Notes: a model not told the origin generated them from the sequence alone. A DNA stretch of 64,000 nucleotides from CBDFNC01 sp965249895 (GCA_965249895.1 CBDFNC010000005.1:930001-994000), one strand, 5' to 3'; shown: positions 33,514 to 42,620, counted from the first letter of the stretch. Made by a program: numbers and translations.

Positions 33514-36006
33514 GTGCGAGTATTTACCCTTATCTGGGCGGCCTTGCTGCCCTTTTATTTACAAGCACAGCAAGATGCAGATTTTATCTCCCTTGATGCC
33601 TTTGTTAAGGAGTACGAGCTAAAACAGAGTATCGATGCTCTCACCTTTAACTATCAAACCTACTATCTGCAGTTGGAAGAATTAGCGGAAGTGCTTCAGT
33701 TTCAACTCGATGGCGATCGGAATACAGGTTGGATATTTAGCGAAAAAAATCAATTTAAGATCGAAAATAACATCATCACTTTTTCCAACAACCCATTTTG
33801 TAAGCAGGCAAAACTCCTGCTACTGGACGACGAATACTTTATCGACCTTGACGAATTAGAAAAGTGTATTGGTATAAAATCGAAAGTTAACACGAATAAA
33901 TTAAAGGTGAACTTTTATCCCTTGGTGCCTTTACCTATGCTGGAACGTATAGAGCGTGAAGCTAGACACAAGCTAAAAGCCAACAACACGCAAATAAAAC
34001 ACAAAGAGCTTGAAGCAGAATACTCATGGGCTTCCTATCCTTATGTAGAAATGAACTACAGACACTCCTTAAACAGGGAAAAAGCACAAACCTATAACTT
34101 TAACTTACTTGGAAATGTCGACCTTGCCAAACACAATAACCGCTATTCTTTCACTCAAACAGATAGTTCAAAATCCGCCCGAGTTTCTCTTAACAAAAAA
34201 TGGAAGCTTACAGATCAGCACCTTTATTATCAGCTTGGAGACACTTTTGGGCTGGCCAATACTTTTCTTACTTCGGCTAATCAAGGTAGGGGGGTTAGCC
34301 TGACAACTAACCTTCAGGGGCTACAAGAGAGGCAGTTTCAACGAATCGAAGGTGATGCCCCGTCTGGCTGGGAGGCCGAATTATTTTCCGGCTCTTACTC
34401 CATCGACTACCAATTAGTGGACAGCTCTGGCCAGTACTTATTCGAGATGGTGCCTATACGCTACGGAATTAACGAGTTTAAAGTCGTGCTATATGGCCCT
34501 CAGGGTCAAAAGAGAGTCAGAAAAATTCAGTTTAATAATTTAGCCCTAGATATAAAACCGGGACAAGTTAAGCCAGAGTTTTCCCTTGTTGATAGTGGAA
34601 GAACACTAGTTTGGCCAAATAACAAGCAAGACTTAGGGTTAGTATCAAAAGGGAAGTTGAACCTGGGGTTAACAGAACGACTGGCTTGGTCTCTTGGGTA
34701 TGAATATAACCAGAAACAAGATATAGGGTTAATAACTTCTGGTTTCGCAAGCTTGTTTGACACCACTAAGTGGTATCTGGACCTAGCCTGGTCGCCAAAA
34801 TTAACCCGCCCTGTGTTGAACTTGAAAAGTACCAGCTGGATTTGGGGGCATACACTAAACCTATCCTATATAAAGCAAGATGCCAGGCTATCTGCCATTA
34901 GGCATCAAATTAATGCTACATTTGTGGGCAGGTCCAATTGGCTACATTACACCCTGAATTTAAATCACAACGTATTGGCAACGACAAGCAGTAAAAAAGC
35001 CGAGTTACTATTGGCAACTAATATGCGTTCATTCAGCCTTAACCATAGATTGAGCTATTCCAGTAGCAAGAGTAATCAGTCTCTAAACGGTAGACTACAC
35101 GCTTCATTATCCACCAAAATCGCACGCTTCTCTGCCCAAACCTTCTACTTGATAGATCCAGTTTCAAAGGTAAAAGAGTTAAGGTTATCCGCAAACAAAT
35201 CCCTGTTTAGCTATGTTGTTAACCTTCAGACACAAAGGGATTATTCCCGCTCATTAAACTTGGCTAGCCTGAGTATTAGCCGGCAATTCAGCTATGTGAA
35301 CTTAGGTGTCACCTTTGAGCTAGATAGCCAACAGAACTGGCGTAGCTATCTTAATCTTGCTACCGGGTTTGGCTTTAAGCCCAGGAACATAAAATGGCTT
35401 AACGCCGGGGCCAGCAACCTGGCATCTATTAAAGTGAAAGTATTTAAAGATACAAACTATAACGGAGTCTTGGACCTGGAAGACACACCACTGCAAGATG
35501 TCAAGTTTTTCGGTCAGAATCATTGGCAAAACAGCGCAACAGATGAATATGGTGAAGCCATACTAACCGGCGCCAAGACAAGCAGCGCACAATATATTGA
35601 ACTGGATTTTAACAGCCTTGAAGACCCATTTTTGTCCACTGACAACGCTGCTTACATGGTCAAAAATCATGCGGGAGGGCTAAATCAGCTACTTATCCCC
35701 TTAATCAAAACCTTTGAACTAGAAGGAGAGGTAGTAATCTTTAAAAATCAGGAAAAAAAAAGCAAAGGAGGTATCCCTGTTGAGCTGATTAATCTGGTTT
35801 TCCAGGATACTGCCAGCAAACAAACTACAGAATACGATGGCTTCTTCCTGTTTGAAAAATTAAAGCCAGGAAAGTATGAAGTTAAGGTATCCCAGGAGTA
35901 TTTGGATCGAAAAAAATTTGTCCAACAGCAAACCGTGCAGTTTGAAATTAAACCCGGAGGTGAAGAAGTCATCGAACTGGATACGATTACCTTGTTAGCT
36001 ATGTAA
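33514..36006 (+). CDS. Outer-membrane usher-like protein
   Basis: An 830-residue exported protein starting at GTG, 3 bp after the pilin stop. Signal peptide: MRVFTLIWAALLPFYLQAQQ. An N-terminal periplasmic part (about 25-160) precedes a long stretch of alternating strands typical of a beta-barrel (LGDTFGLANTFLTSANQGRG, YEYNQKQDIGLITSGFASLF). It ends with a carboxypeptidase-regulatory or SdrD-B-like repeat (VKVFKDTNYNGVLDLEDTPL) and a second Ig-like domain. It fits the distinct ushers of alternative chaperone-usher pili. No tip-adhesin gene follows. Confidence 0.75.
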   Translation: MRVFTLIWAALLPFYLQAQQDADFISLDAFVKEYELKQSIDALTFNYQTYYLQLEELAEVLQFQLDGDRNTGWIFSEKNQFKIENNIITFSNNPFCKQAKLLLLDDEYFIDLDELEKCIGIKSKVNTNKLKVNFYPLVPLPMLERIEREARHKLKANNTQIKHKELEAEYSWASYPYVEMNYRHSLNREKAQTYNFNLLGNVDLAKHNNRYSFTQTDSSKSARVSLNKKWKLTDQHLYYQLGDTFGLANTFLTSANQGRGVSLTTNLQGLQERQFQRIEGDAPSGWEAELFSGSYSIDYQLVDSSGQYLFEMVPIRYGINEFKVVLYGPQGQKRVRKIQFNNLALDIKPGQVKPEFSLVDSGRTLVWPNNKQDLGLVSKGKLNLGLTERLAWSLGYEYNQKQDIGLITSGFASLFDTTKWYLDLAWSPKLTRPVLNLKSTSWIWGHTLNLSYIKQDARLSAIRHQINATFVGRSNWLHYTLNLNHNVLATTSSKKAELLLATNMRSFSLNHRLSYSSSKSNQSLNGRLHASLSTKIARFSAQTFYLIDPVSKVKELRLSANKSLFSYVVNLQTQRDYSRSLNLASLSISRQFSYVNLGVTFELDSQQNWRSYLNLATGFGFKPRNIKWLNAGASNLASIKVKVFKDTNYNGVLDLEDTPLQDVKFFGQNHWQNSATDEYGEAILTGAKTSSAQYIELDFNSLEDPFLSTDNAAYMVKNHAGGLNQLLIPLIKTFELEGEVVIFKNQEKKSKGGIPVELINLVFQDTASKQTTEYDGFFLFEKLKPGKYEVKVSQEYLDRKKFVQQQTVQFEIKPGGEEVIELDTITLLAM

Positions 36007-36216
36007 GTATTTGATCATAAACTGGATCTTAAGCATTAAACGCTTCATAAACATGTAACTCCTCATCAACTTGTGGCTGGCAGGGTGTACCGGCATCCTC
36101 TATCCAGTAATAAGCCGGGTGCGTTAGATGAGTTGATGGTGAATTCTGACAATTTTGCCGCTTTCCTTGCTCGCTATCATAATGCGCTAGTCGCCAAACC
36201 TTAAGAGGAAAATACA

Positions 36217-36537
36217 ATGCAAGAATACACTGATGGTGGTAACCAACTTCAGCAAGCATTTCAAAATTCTGGCGACCAGTTTAAGGTCATTGGCATTAGT
36301 TCCGGACATTAATCGCTGGCAGACAGACATCAGCTGGATTTTTTATCTCAACAGGTAGATTGCTCGATGATCCAAGTCCGTGACACCGGCTGGTGGATCA
36401 AGTTGTATGACGAGGTTGACCTGAATATGAACTATACGGGGATGTCTGATGAATTTCATTGCATGCTTACAAGCGCTGTATTGACGGGCTATCGGATGAT
36501 TGAGTTTGATTGTGATGGCACGATATACGAGCAATAA
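36217..36537 (+). pseudogene. DUF5983-like accessory gene with an in-frame stop
   Basis: A ribosome site (AAGAGG) and ATG at 36217 open a frame (MQEYTDGGNQLQQAF to VIGISSGH) stopped at 36310 and continuing in the same frame through SMIQVRDTGWWIKLYDE and GYRMIEFDCDG to 36535. The second part has the pattern of DUF5983 proteins of plasmids and islands. One nonsense codon separates them; restart at the ATG within SMIQV is conceivable. Just upstream (about 36,060-36,200) a further gene remnant (LMVNSDNFAAFLARYHNALV) is visible. Confidence 0.6.
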
Positions 36538-36554
36538 CGAGCTTCGACTAACGC

Positions 36555-36579
36555 AAGTCCCAGGTATTGTGCGGGACTT
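36555..36579 (+). terminator. Hairpin terminator after the DUF5983-like gene
   Basis: AAGTCCC and GGGACTT form a 7-bp stem followed by TCTTTTC, 18 bp after the stop codon. A second long hairpin (CCATCAGC...GCTGATGG, 36589-36624) follows at once. Confidence 0.65.
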
Positions 36580-36624
36580 TCTTTTCAACCATCAGCCGGC
36601 ACTCAATCGAGTGCCTGCTGATGG

Positions 36625-36942
36625 CCTTTAGTTTCAGCGAATTCGCAGAAAGAGATCCAAGTGCCATTTTATGAACCAAGGCTTACTATTGTTCAGCTCT
36701 TTGTACAATTGATACGGTGAGTATTGATGATAGAGTCGATTGTTGCGAGCGATAGATTGTGAGCTCTACTTCTTCTTGTTTTTCTTCTTACGCATTTCGT
36801 TGGCTCCATGATTTGCCAGAAATGCAATAATTAGTACCTGACCGAAAACCCAGTAACCTTTTATTCATAAGGGCTGTAGAAGGGTTTTAAAAACGAAGAT
36901 TTAGATGCTAATACAGAAAACATCTAAAAATTGGGGCTATTT
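36625..36942. other. Intergenic region, nothing assignable
   Basis: About 320 bp of short, broken frames. A minus-strand Lys-rich ending (NEMRKKKNKKK) near 36,770-36,810 could be the remnant of a gene but has no supportable start. Confidence 0.35.
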
Positions 36943-37107
36943 ATGAAATATCACCCAAAACTTAAAAACTTCGATTCTGAATTCTGCCTGAAAGCCTTGC
37001 GCACTCTAGCTCTCGGAGTTTTCGTTCAGATACTAATTAAGAAGAACGAAACGAGCAGTAAAATTCCCCAAAGTAACGGAGTCATGATTTCAGTGCTGAT
37101 AAATTGA
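36943..37107 (+). CDS. Small hypothetical protein (54 aa)
   Basis: An ATG at 36943 preceded by TTGGGG opens a 54-codon frame (MKYHPKLKNFDSEFCLKALR, then GVFVQILIKKN). It has no recognisable domain and no close neighbour. It may be chance coding, since the surrounding DNA is degenerate. Confidence 0.25.
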   Translation: MKYHPKLKNFDSEFCLKALRTLALGVFVQILIKKNETSSKIPQSNGVMISVLIN

Positions 37108-37247
37108 CCTTAGTTGTACTTTACACCAGATTGGGCTGGTGGAAAGAACATCCAGTGAATCGACAACCCCCTAAGCTCAGAGTTACCCCGTATTTTATCC
37201 AACCAAATTAACCAGAAAAGAATGTAATAATACCTGTGGTAGATTAT

Positions 37248-37292
37248 GGTAGATGATTTACCACAAAGTGTTATAGTGGTAAATCATCTACC
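37248..37292. promoter_or_regulatory. Perfect 17-bp inverted repeat upstream of the AAA ATPase
   Basis: GGTAGATGATTTACCAC (37248-37264) is repeated in perfect inverse at 37276-37292 with an 11-bp spacer, ending 26 bp before the ATPase start. Further half-sites (TGTGGTAGATTA from 37236, and GTACCAC after the right arm) flank it. It looks like an operator or a structured leader and has no T-run to make it a terminator. Confidence 0.75.
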
Positions 37293-37318
37293 ATTTTGTA
37301 CCACAATGGAGCGTTTAG

Positions 37319-38419
37319 GTGATTTCCTGGCACTACCCACGGCAACAATTCGCTGAATTCATTATTAATGGCATGGAACAAGGCTTGTTGCAGCGTGTTT
37401 CAATTTTTGCTCCGCGAAAGCGAGGGAAAACGCAGTTCATTCAATATGATGTAATCCCAATTTGCCACGATAGGGGTATCTTGCCAATTTACATCGATTT
37501 TTGGCTTGATAAAAACAACCCACAAGCCGTGTTTATCAAATCCGTGCAGCTCGCCTGTCAACGTAATGAGTCTTTTCTAAAAAAGCTATCTAAACGAGTA
37601 TTCCCAAATAAAGTGGGGATATCTGCCTCAAAACAGTCGCTTGAGTTGGGTTTCGAGCAGAGTAAGGAAGTACCAGAAGTATCGTTACTGGAAGTATTCA
37701 AGCAACTAGAAGATTTGGATGTACCAGTATTGCTTTTATTGGACGAGGTTCAACACCTGGCCACAGACAAGTCATTTGAAACATTCACAGCTGCGCTGAG
37801 AAGCTTCATGGTTAATCGTGGAGATCAAAAAGTGAAAGGTATCTTCACGGGGTCTAGTCGAGAAGGGTTGAATCAGCTTTTCAAAAATAGTCAGGCCCCA
37901 TTTTACAACTCGAACCAAACGTTGGATTTTTCTGCATTGGATAAGGACTTCGTTGAGTATGAGTTAAACGTATTTGAAAAGGTAACAGGAGGCGTGAAGC
38001 TGAATGTTGAGGAGGCTATGACTATTCTCATTGTACAAAACCGCGCTCCCGCCAGGTTTGTTGAAATGCTGCAAGCAATGGTACTCAATAAAGTACATGA
38101 CTTGAGAGAAGGACAAGCGCTTTATGACAATGAGTTGCCAGATTCCCAGGGCTCATTCATAACGATTTGTGGAGCATTACAGCCGCTAGACTTGACGCTC
38201 CTTAAGCTCATAGCGATGAACCAGGCTGCAGGTATCTACACTGAGAAGGGGATGCAAAAGCTCAGGCTTTTTGCCGAGAATGACGAACTGGCTATCAACA
38301 AAGCAGCAATCAAAAACGCGTTAAACCGGCTCAAATCAGCTAACCATATTTACAGCCCGTCAAGAGGGAAATGGGTTGTAGAAAACCCAGAGTTTAAGGA
38401 TTATCTCTTGCAACCTTAA
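37319..38419 (+). CDS. AAA/archaeal-type ATPase (P-loop ATP-binding protein)
   Basis: A 366-residue protein starting at GTG, with GGAG eight bases upstream. Walker A is APRKRGKT (residues 31-38) and Walker B VLLLLDEVQ (Asp142, Glu143); a sensor-like GIFTGSSREGLNQL follows, and the C-terminal third is a predicted winged helix (ALNRLKSANHIYSPSRGKWV). This is the layout of the ATPase_2/STAND-like family common on mobile DNA. Cellular role unknown. The last bases overlap the end of a truncated IS5 copy. Confidence 0.8.
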   Translation: MISWHYPRQQFAEFIINGMEQGLLQRVSIFAPRKRGKTQFIQYDVIPICHDRGILPIYIDFWLDKNNPQAVFIKSVQLACQRNESFLKKLSKRVFPNKVGISASKQSLELGFEQSKEVPEVSLLEVFKQLEDLDVPVLLLLDEVQHLATDKSFETFTAALRSFMVNRGDQKVKGIFTGSSREGLNQLFKNSQAPFYNSNQTLDFSALDKDFVEYELNVFEKVTGGVKLNVEEAMTILIVQNRAPARFVEMLQAMVLNKVHDLREGQALYDNELPDSQGSFITICGALQPLDLTLLKLIAMNQAAGIYTEKGMQKLRLFAENDELAINKAAIKNALNRLKSANHIYSPSRGKWVVENPEFKDYLLQP

Positions 38420-39172
38420 GCTAATTTGAGATGCTCAATACCGTGTAGATGTAACATGGCTTGGTAGTTACGCCCCAATCGCTCATACCGTGTGGCAATT
38501 CTTCTGAATTGCTTCAACTTCTGGAAAATCCTTTCCACCAAGTTCCGCTCTTTGTAAAGCTCCTTGTCATACTCACGAGGTGCTGTTCTATTGCGCCTTG
38601 GAGGAATGACTGGCGTAGCACCTGAGTCCTTGATGACGTCTATAAAACGACCTGAATCATATCCTTTGTCCGCCAGTACATAATCCATATTGAAGCCTTC
38701 AATCAACGCATTGGCTTGACCATATTCTGAGGCTTGCCCTGCTGTCAGGAGCCATCTCACTGGATTGCCCAGCGCATCAACAGCAGCATGGATTTTCGTA
38801 GTTAATCCGCCACGGGATTTACCAACGAACTCTTCTTTCTGACGTTTTTTTTTGGGGCGCGCCATGCTGATGAACGCGTGTAATACTGCCATCGACCATC
38901 ACATATTCAAGGTCTCTATCTTCAGACAATGCGTTAAATATGGCCTCCCAATGGCCTTTTTTTGACCAGCGGCTATATCGAACATAAACTCGATGCCAGT
39001 GACCAAACACAAGTGGCATGTCCCGCCAAGGTGCACCGGTTCGGGCAATCCAGAGGGCCGCTTCCAGAAAGCGCCGGTTATTCTTGGCAGTGACCCCACA
39101 GTCCGATGATTTTCCAGGTAGTAAATGCTCAATTCGCATCCACTGGTCATCACGCAAGGTTATACGGGCCAT
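38416..39172 (-). CDS. IS5-family transposase in two frames (frameshift at A9)
   Basis: Frame 1 (39172-38819) has RITLRDDQWMRIEHLLPG and VMVDGSITRVHQHGAP. Frame 2 (38892-38416) continues KRQKEEFVGKSRGGLTTKIH, then DKGYDSGRFIDVI and ERNLVERIFQKLKQFRRI. The frames join in a run of nine A (minus strand, CCCCAAAAAAAAACG), the usual shift site in this IS5 group. The final residues (HGIEHLKLA) replace the normal ending, so the protein is truncated and probably inactive. Confidence 0.85.
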
Positions 39173-39244
39173 CGATTATTCCAAATAGAAATCCGGGATT
39201 CTACCTCGAACTGAGCAATATACGGTAATTGAGAACGCCCCCTA
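38440..39244 (-). mobile_element. IS5-family (IS427/IS1031-type) element, 3'-truncated copy
   Basis: The right, 5' end is present (outward TTGAGAACGCCCCCTA ending near 39,244), but the other end is gone. Compared with the copy at 54702-55292, homology stops near 38,440, inside the last codons of the transposase, where it joins the ATPase gene end. Confidence 0.8.
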
Positions 39245-39378
39245 GTAAGTTAATTATAAAAAGGCTTCAGCTGTTGCAAGCTTTGGGCGATCATGGATCC
39301 TGCATTTTCGGCTAGTCATGAATACGGAATAACTACCATTGATTTTTTGGGGCGAAAAATTTAGGTTTAGGAGTGATT

Positions 39379-39747
39379 ATGTACCAAGGAAGTTGTCTTT
39401 GCGGCAGCGTCAAATATCAGCTAAAAAGCCACCCAAAGGCAATTACTAACTGTCATTGCACTATGTGTCAAAAACAGCACGGTGCTGCGTTTTCGACTTA
39501 TGGCAGCGTTCCTACCGAAGACCTTATTTATCAAGCTGGAAATGAAGTTTTAGCTACATACAGGTCCTCCGAAAATGTAAGTCGTAGGTTCTGTGGGGAA
39601 TGTGGCAGCAGTATAGAATGGAGTGGTAGTTTAGCCTTCTCTGATTGGGTTTCAATTGCCATCGCAACTTTAGATAGTCCTCTGCAGATAGAGAAGATTA
39701 GGAATGTAAACCTAGAAACTAAAGCATGCTGGCTTGATGCCAGTTAA
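39379..39747 (+). CDS. GFA family protein (Gfa-like/CENP-V zinc fold)
   Basis: I chose the ATG at 39379, since AGGAG lies 6-10 bases upstream; the GTG two codons earlier overlaps that site. About 122 residues with the GFA zinc ligands: GSCLCGSVKY, NCHCTMCQKQHGAAF and RRFCGECGSSIEW. Members resemble glutathione-dependent formaldehyde-activating enzyme, though for most the reaction is unproven. It stands alone between the IS5 remnant and a methyltransferase. Confidence 0.87.
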   Translation: MYQGSCLCGSVKYQLKSHPKAITNCHCTMCQKQHGAAFSTYGSVPTEDLIYQAGNEVLATYRSSENVSRRFCGECGSSIEWSGSLAFSDWVSIAIATLDSPLQIEKIRNVNLETKACWLDAS

Positions 39748-40054
39748 CTTGTTGCAGCCTATGGCTGCAGGGCTTGTTACACTCGCAGCTGTGTAATGGG
39801 TTACTCTATGTGGACAGAGTTCCCAATAGAAAATATCTTGCTAACCACTAATCAGAAACCTATCGGCAGGGTTCCAGGTATGCCACGCAATGGGCGACGA
39901 ACGAGTAATTGGTGAAAGCATTGCATTCACAGTCACACGGCTTGATGCATACAGCAGCTAACAAAAAATTCATTGGGTCAAGCAGGCCCGGGGCGCAAGC
40001 GTCCCAAACCTACTTGCCCAGATTTGGGCCTTAAATTCTAGTAGGAGTCATGGA
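39748..40054. other. Intergenic region with hairpins and a repeat fragment
   Basis: About 310 bp. Contains CAATGGGCGACGAACGAG near 39,888, an inverse match to the CTCGTCGCCCA segment of the repeat at 29,984, and a GGGGCGCAAGCGTCCC hairpin near 40,000. I considered an integron recombination site but see no paired core sites. Confidence 0.45.
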
Positions 40055-40663
40055 ATGTCCACCAAGGAAATATCAGAATATTTTGATGCAACAGAGGATC
40101 GTGAAACTAGAGCTGATCTTAAGCTAGCTGTGGAATTAGTGAGTGATCCAGCGATCGCAATTGATTGTGGGTGTGGTGCTGGAAGTGATATCGCCTTCCT
40201 CCGAATCAACGGATTCCAAGTACATGCTTTCGATATAGAGGGAGAAGCGATTGAACGCTGTCAGAATCGATTTGATGGAGATAGGAATGTCATACTCACC
40301 AAAAATTCATTCAACACCTTTAATTACCCCTCTGCCTCTCTGATATTGGCGGAATCGAGCCTTTTCTTTTGCCCATCAAATTATTTCGATGAAGTGTGGG
40401 AAAGAATTACTGGTGCATTGCTTCCGGGTGGTGTTTTTGTGGGGTCTTTTTTGGGACCCGAAGACACAATGGCAGGGCCAAATTATAAAAAGGACGCCTA
40501 TTGGCCGGATGTGTTAGTGGCATCTAATGAAAAAGTTAACCGATGGTTGAGTGGCTTTAAAATCATGTCATTTACAGAGCATAAGTTTTCTGGAGTTGCT
40601 TCTGACGGAGATCCACACCATTGGCATATATTCTCAGTTGTCGCTCAGAAAGAATCTAACTGA
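40055..40663 (+). CDS. Class I SAM-dependent methyltransferase, paralogue of the one at 26408
   Basis: A 202-residue methyltransferase with motif I AIDCGCGAGSDIAF, then VHAFDIEGEAI, NSFNTFNYP and ESSLFFCP, ending HHWHIFSVVAQ. The ribosome site GTAGGAG precedes ATG. It shares its distinctive motifs with the gene at 26408, so the two are homologues on opposite sides of the IS6 bracket. Substrate unknown. Confidence 0.85.
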   Translation: MSTKEISEYFDATEDRETRADLKLAVELVSDPAIAIDCGCGAGSDIAFLRINGFQVHAFDIEGEAIERCQNRFDGDRNVILTKNSFNTFNYPSASLILAESSLFFCPSNYFDEVWERITGALLPGGVFVGSFLGPEDTMAGPNYKKDAYWPDVLVASNEKVNRWLSGFKIMSFTEHKFSGVASDGDPHHWHIFSVVAQKESN

Positions 40664-40743
40664 CAAGGATAGGGCGCTGTTCGTGAAGACTGTTGGTTAA
40701 ATTGACAGCGCTTCATCCAGCCAGCCCCTGCTCGTGCCTGCTC

Positions 40744-41618
40744 GGGTTCTGTCGCATCTTGACCGGTTAATAGACCAGCACAATGAAAACCGAGTCCATT
40801 TTTGACAGACATGTTCATGGTATCCAGATAAGCTCCGGCTGAAATAGCACCCGACCAAAGAGACAATCATGGCGCTTTGCTTTGCCAAAAAACAGTTTCC
40901 ATCCGAGACTATCCTGATGGCAGTTCGCTGGTATGTCGCGTACAAACTCAGCTACCGAGATATTGAAGAGTTACTGGCAGAGCGCGGTGTCCAGGTTGAT
41001 CACGCTACGCTCCATCGCTGGGTGTTGGAGTATGCTCCTCAGTTAGAGGAAGTCTTCCGTGGCGGTAAGAAACGTGCCATTTCAGCCTCGTGGCGAATGG
41101 ATGAGACGTATATCAAAGTGAAAGGTCAGTGGCTTTACCTGTATCGTGCCGTTGATAAATTCGGTGATACCATCGATTTCATGTTGACTGAAAAACGGGA
41201 TGAAGCCGCGGCCAGACGCTTCTTTAACAAGGCGATTGGCCAGCATGGCTTACCTGAGAAGGTGGTGATTGATAAAAGCGGGAGTAACTGCGCCGCCCTG
41301 GATACCCTAAACTGGCAACGTTGGTTTGCTGGCATGGCGGGCTGCCTTATCGAAGTGCTCCAGGTGAAGTACCTTAATAACATCGTGGAGCAGAGCCACC
41401 GCGCAATAAAATGGAAGATGCGCACTGCGCTCGGGTTCAAATCCATGGCGGGGGCAAAAGCCACTATAGCCGGTGTCGAACTATGGCAAATGCTTCGTAA
41501 AGGCCAGATGGAAAATGCCGGAGAAATGACCCTGTGGGAGCAGTTTTATTTTTTGGCAGCCTAACTGTATCTGAACATAGGTATTTTCAAACCAAATGGC
41601 CAAGATGCGACAGAACCC
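40744..41618 (+). mobile_element. IS6-family element, copy 2 (opposite orientation to copy 1)
   Basis: An 875-bp element with inverted ends GGGTTCTGTCGCATCTTG at 40744-40761 and its complement at 41601-41618. With copy 1 (30777-31651) it brackets about 9.1 kb in inverted arrangement. No matching 8-bp duplication was found at the four junctions. Confidence 0.93.
40869..41564 (+). CDS. IS6-family transposase, copy 2
   Basis: 231 residues, same domain order and DDE residues as copy 1 (WRMDETYIKVKGQW, VIDKSGSN, NIVEQSHRAIKWK). One residue differs (Cys after SGSN). Intact frame, so probably functional. Confidence 0.93.
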   Translation: MALCFAKKQFPSETILMAVRWYVAYKLSYRDIEELLAERGVQVDHATLHRWVLEYAPQLEEVFRGGKKRAISASWRMDETYIKVKGQWLYLYRAVDKFGDTIDFMLTEKRDEAAARRFFNKAIGQHGLPEKVVIDKSGSNCAALDTLNWQRWFAGMAGCLIEVLQVKYLNNIVEQSHRAIKWKMRTALGFKSMAGAKATIAGVELWQMLRKGQMENAGEMTLWEQFYFLAA

Positions 41619-41643
41619 CATCGGGCCCCAGTGGGCTATGTGT

Positions 41644-42228
41644 TCAGTCCGCTACAGTTATATGGTCTGTAGAATGCACAATAATTTTTGCATTACCACC
41701 CATGCCGGCATCGACATAACTAAAAATTGGACCACTTTGAACTATAGTGCCAACTTCAATTTCATAACTAGCTGAGGTTTCTGACTCTGTCTCAATAACA
41801 AAGGTAAATGTATATGTTGAATTAGGCGATACTGTACCAAGTGGGATAGGCTCTTGGCTGGGTGTGATGATCCGGATTGCAGTTACAGAATGTATAGTGT
41901 TATTTTCTACGGTTAAGGTGGACTCGCCGCTTTTTGTGGATACCGAGTCAAGTATTAATGAAGCTATAGGAAAATTAGAAAATAGAATCATTCCGGACAA
42001 CAATGATTTTAGCAAAAATTTAGGCCGTTCTTCTTTATAGCTTGTATATAAAAATAGACATAGAAATATTAGGCCCAGTGGAAATAGAAAAACACCCAAG
42101 AAAATATTGTAAAACCCTATCACTTCGAAAATTAAAGATCGATTATTCAGCCATAGTAGATAGCAGCTCACCCCAATTAATAATGGAGCGAGCCCACAGA
42201 CAAAAGAAAAAAATAATGATTTATTCAT
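41644..42228 (-). CDS. Hypothetical membrane protein with a beta-rich C-terminal domain
   Basis: A 194-residue protein. Three hydrophobic segments (FFSFVCGLAPLLIGVSCYLL, IGFYNIFLGVFLFPLGLIFL, SLLSGMILFSNFPIASLIL) fill residues 5-95. The rest is a strand-rich, Ser/Thr-rich domain (STLTVENNTIHSVTAIRII, TVSPNSTYTFTFVIE) likely outside the membrane. Not recognised. Its last codons lie 26 bp from the IS6 end, and an orphan barstar gene is just upstream. Confidence 0.65.
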   Translation of the reverse strand: MNKSLFFSFVCGLAPLLIGVSCYLLWLNNRSLIFEVIGFYNIFLGVFLFPLGLIFLCLFLYTSYKEERPKFLLKSLLSGMILFSNFPIASLILDSVSTKSGESTLTVENNTIHSVTAIRIITPSQEPIPLGTVSPNSTYTFTFVIETESETSASYEIEVGTIVQSGPIFSYVDAGMGGNAKIIVHSTDHITVAD

Positions 42229-42330
42229 TTAGGAAAATAACTCTTAGCTAATAAGTGAATGACAAGGGCGAGATTTTGCAAATAATATGACCGCAGCAAC
42301 CTTCCTTATTATTGAAATTGTTATAGCGAA

Positions 42331-42606
42331 TTAATTCCAAACTACACTGCAGTTAATATTCTGGAATTCACTTTTTAAGTCAGTGAAACATAATTTAATC
42401 TGCTCATATGAATTTGGTAATACTGACTTTAAAATCATATAACTTGTGAATTTTATATTTCTTGGCAACTCAAGTAGACTAATAATTGAACCCCAAAAAG
42501 CATCCCGGTTTTTACCGTGAAAATTAGGAAAAGATAGCGATCTTGATAAGAGCTGATGAAGCTGAACTTCTGTTTCAATTGAACTAAAATCTATCTGCAT
42601 ATTCAC
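42331..42606 (-). CDS. Barstar-family protein (orphan)
   Basis: A 91-residue protein with the barstar pattern: MQIDFSSIETEVQLHQLLS, then FPNFHGKNRDAFWGSI, the helix-loop that blocks the active site of barnase-like RNases. It would be an immunity/antitoxin protein. No RNase toxin gene is visible nearby; the IS6 copy and a MITE pair sit on either side, so a partner may have been lost. Confidence 0.78.
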   Translation of the reverse strand: MNMQIDFSSIETEVQLHQLLSRSLSFPNFHGKNRDAFWGSIISLLELPRNIKFTSYMILKSVLPNSYEQIKLCFTDLKSEFQNINCSVVWN

Positions 42607-42620
42607 TTTTCGCTATAGCT

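Noticed and set aside
39748..40054. Possible integron attC sites between single-gene units
   Set aside because: Some CTAACAA and hairpin sequences occur, but no paired GTTRRRY cores, no integrase gene, and the genes face both directions.
30777..41618. A classic composite transposon with outer target duplications
   Set aside because: The flanks at both IS6 copies were compared in all orientations and no 8-bp match was seen, so only a bracket is claimed.
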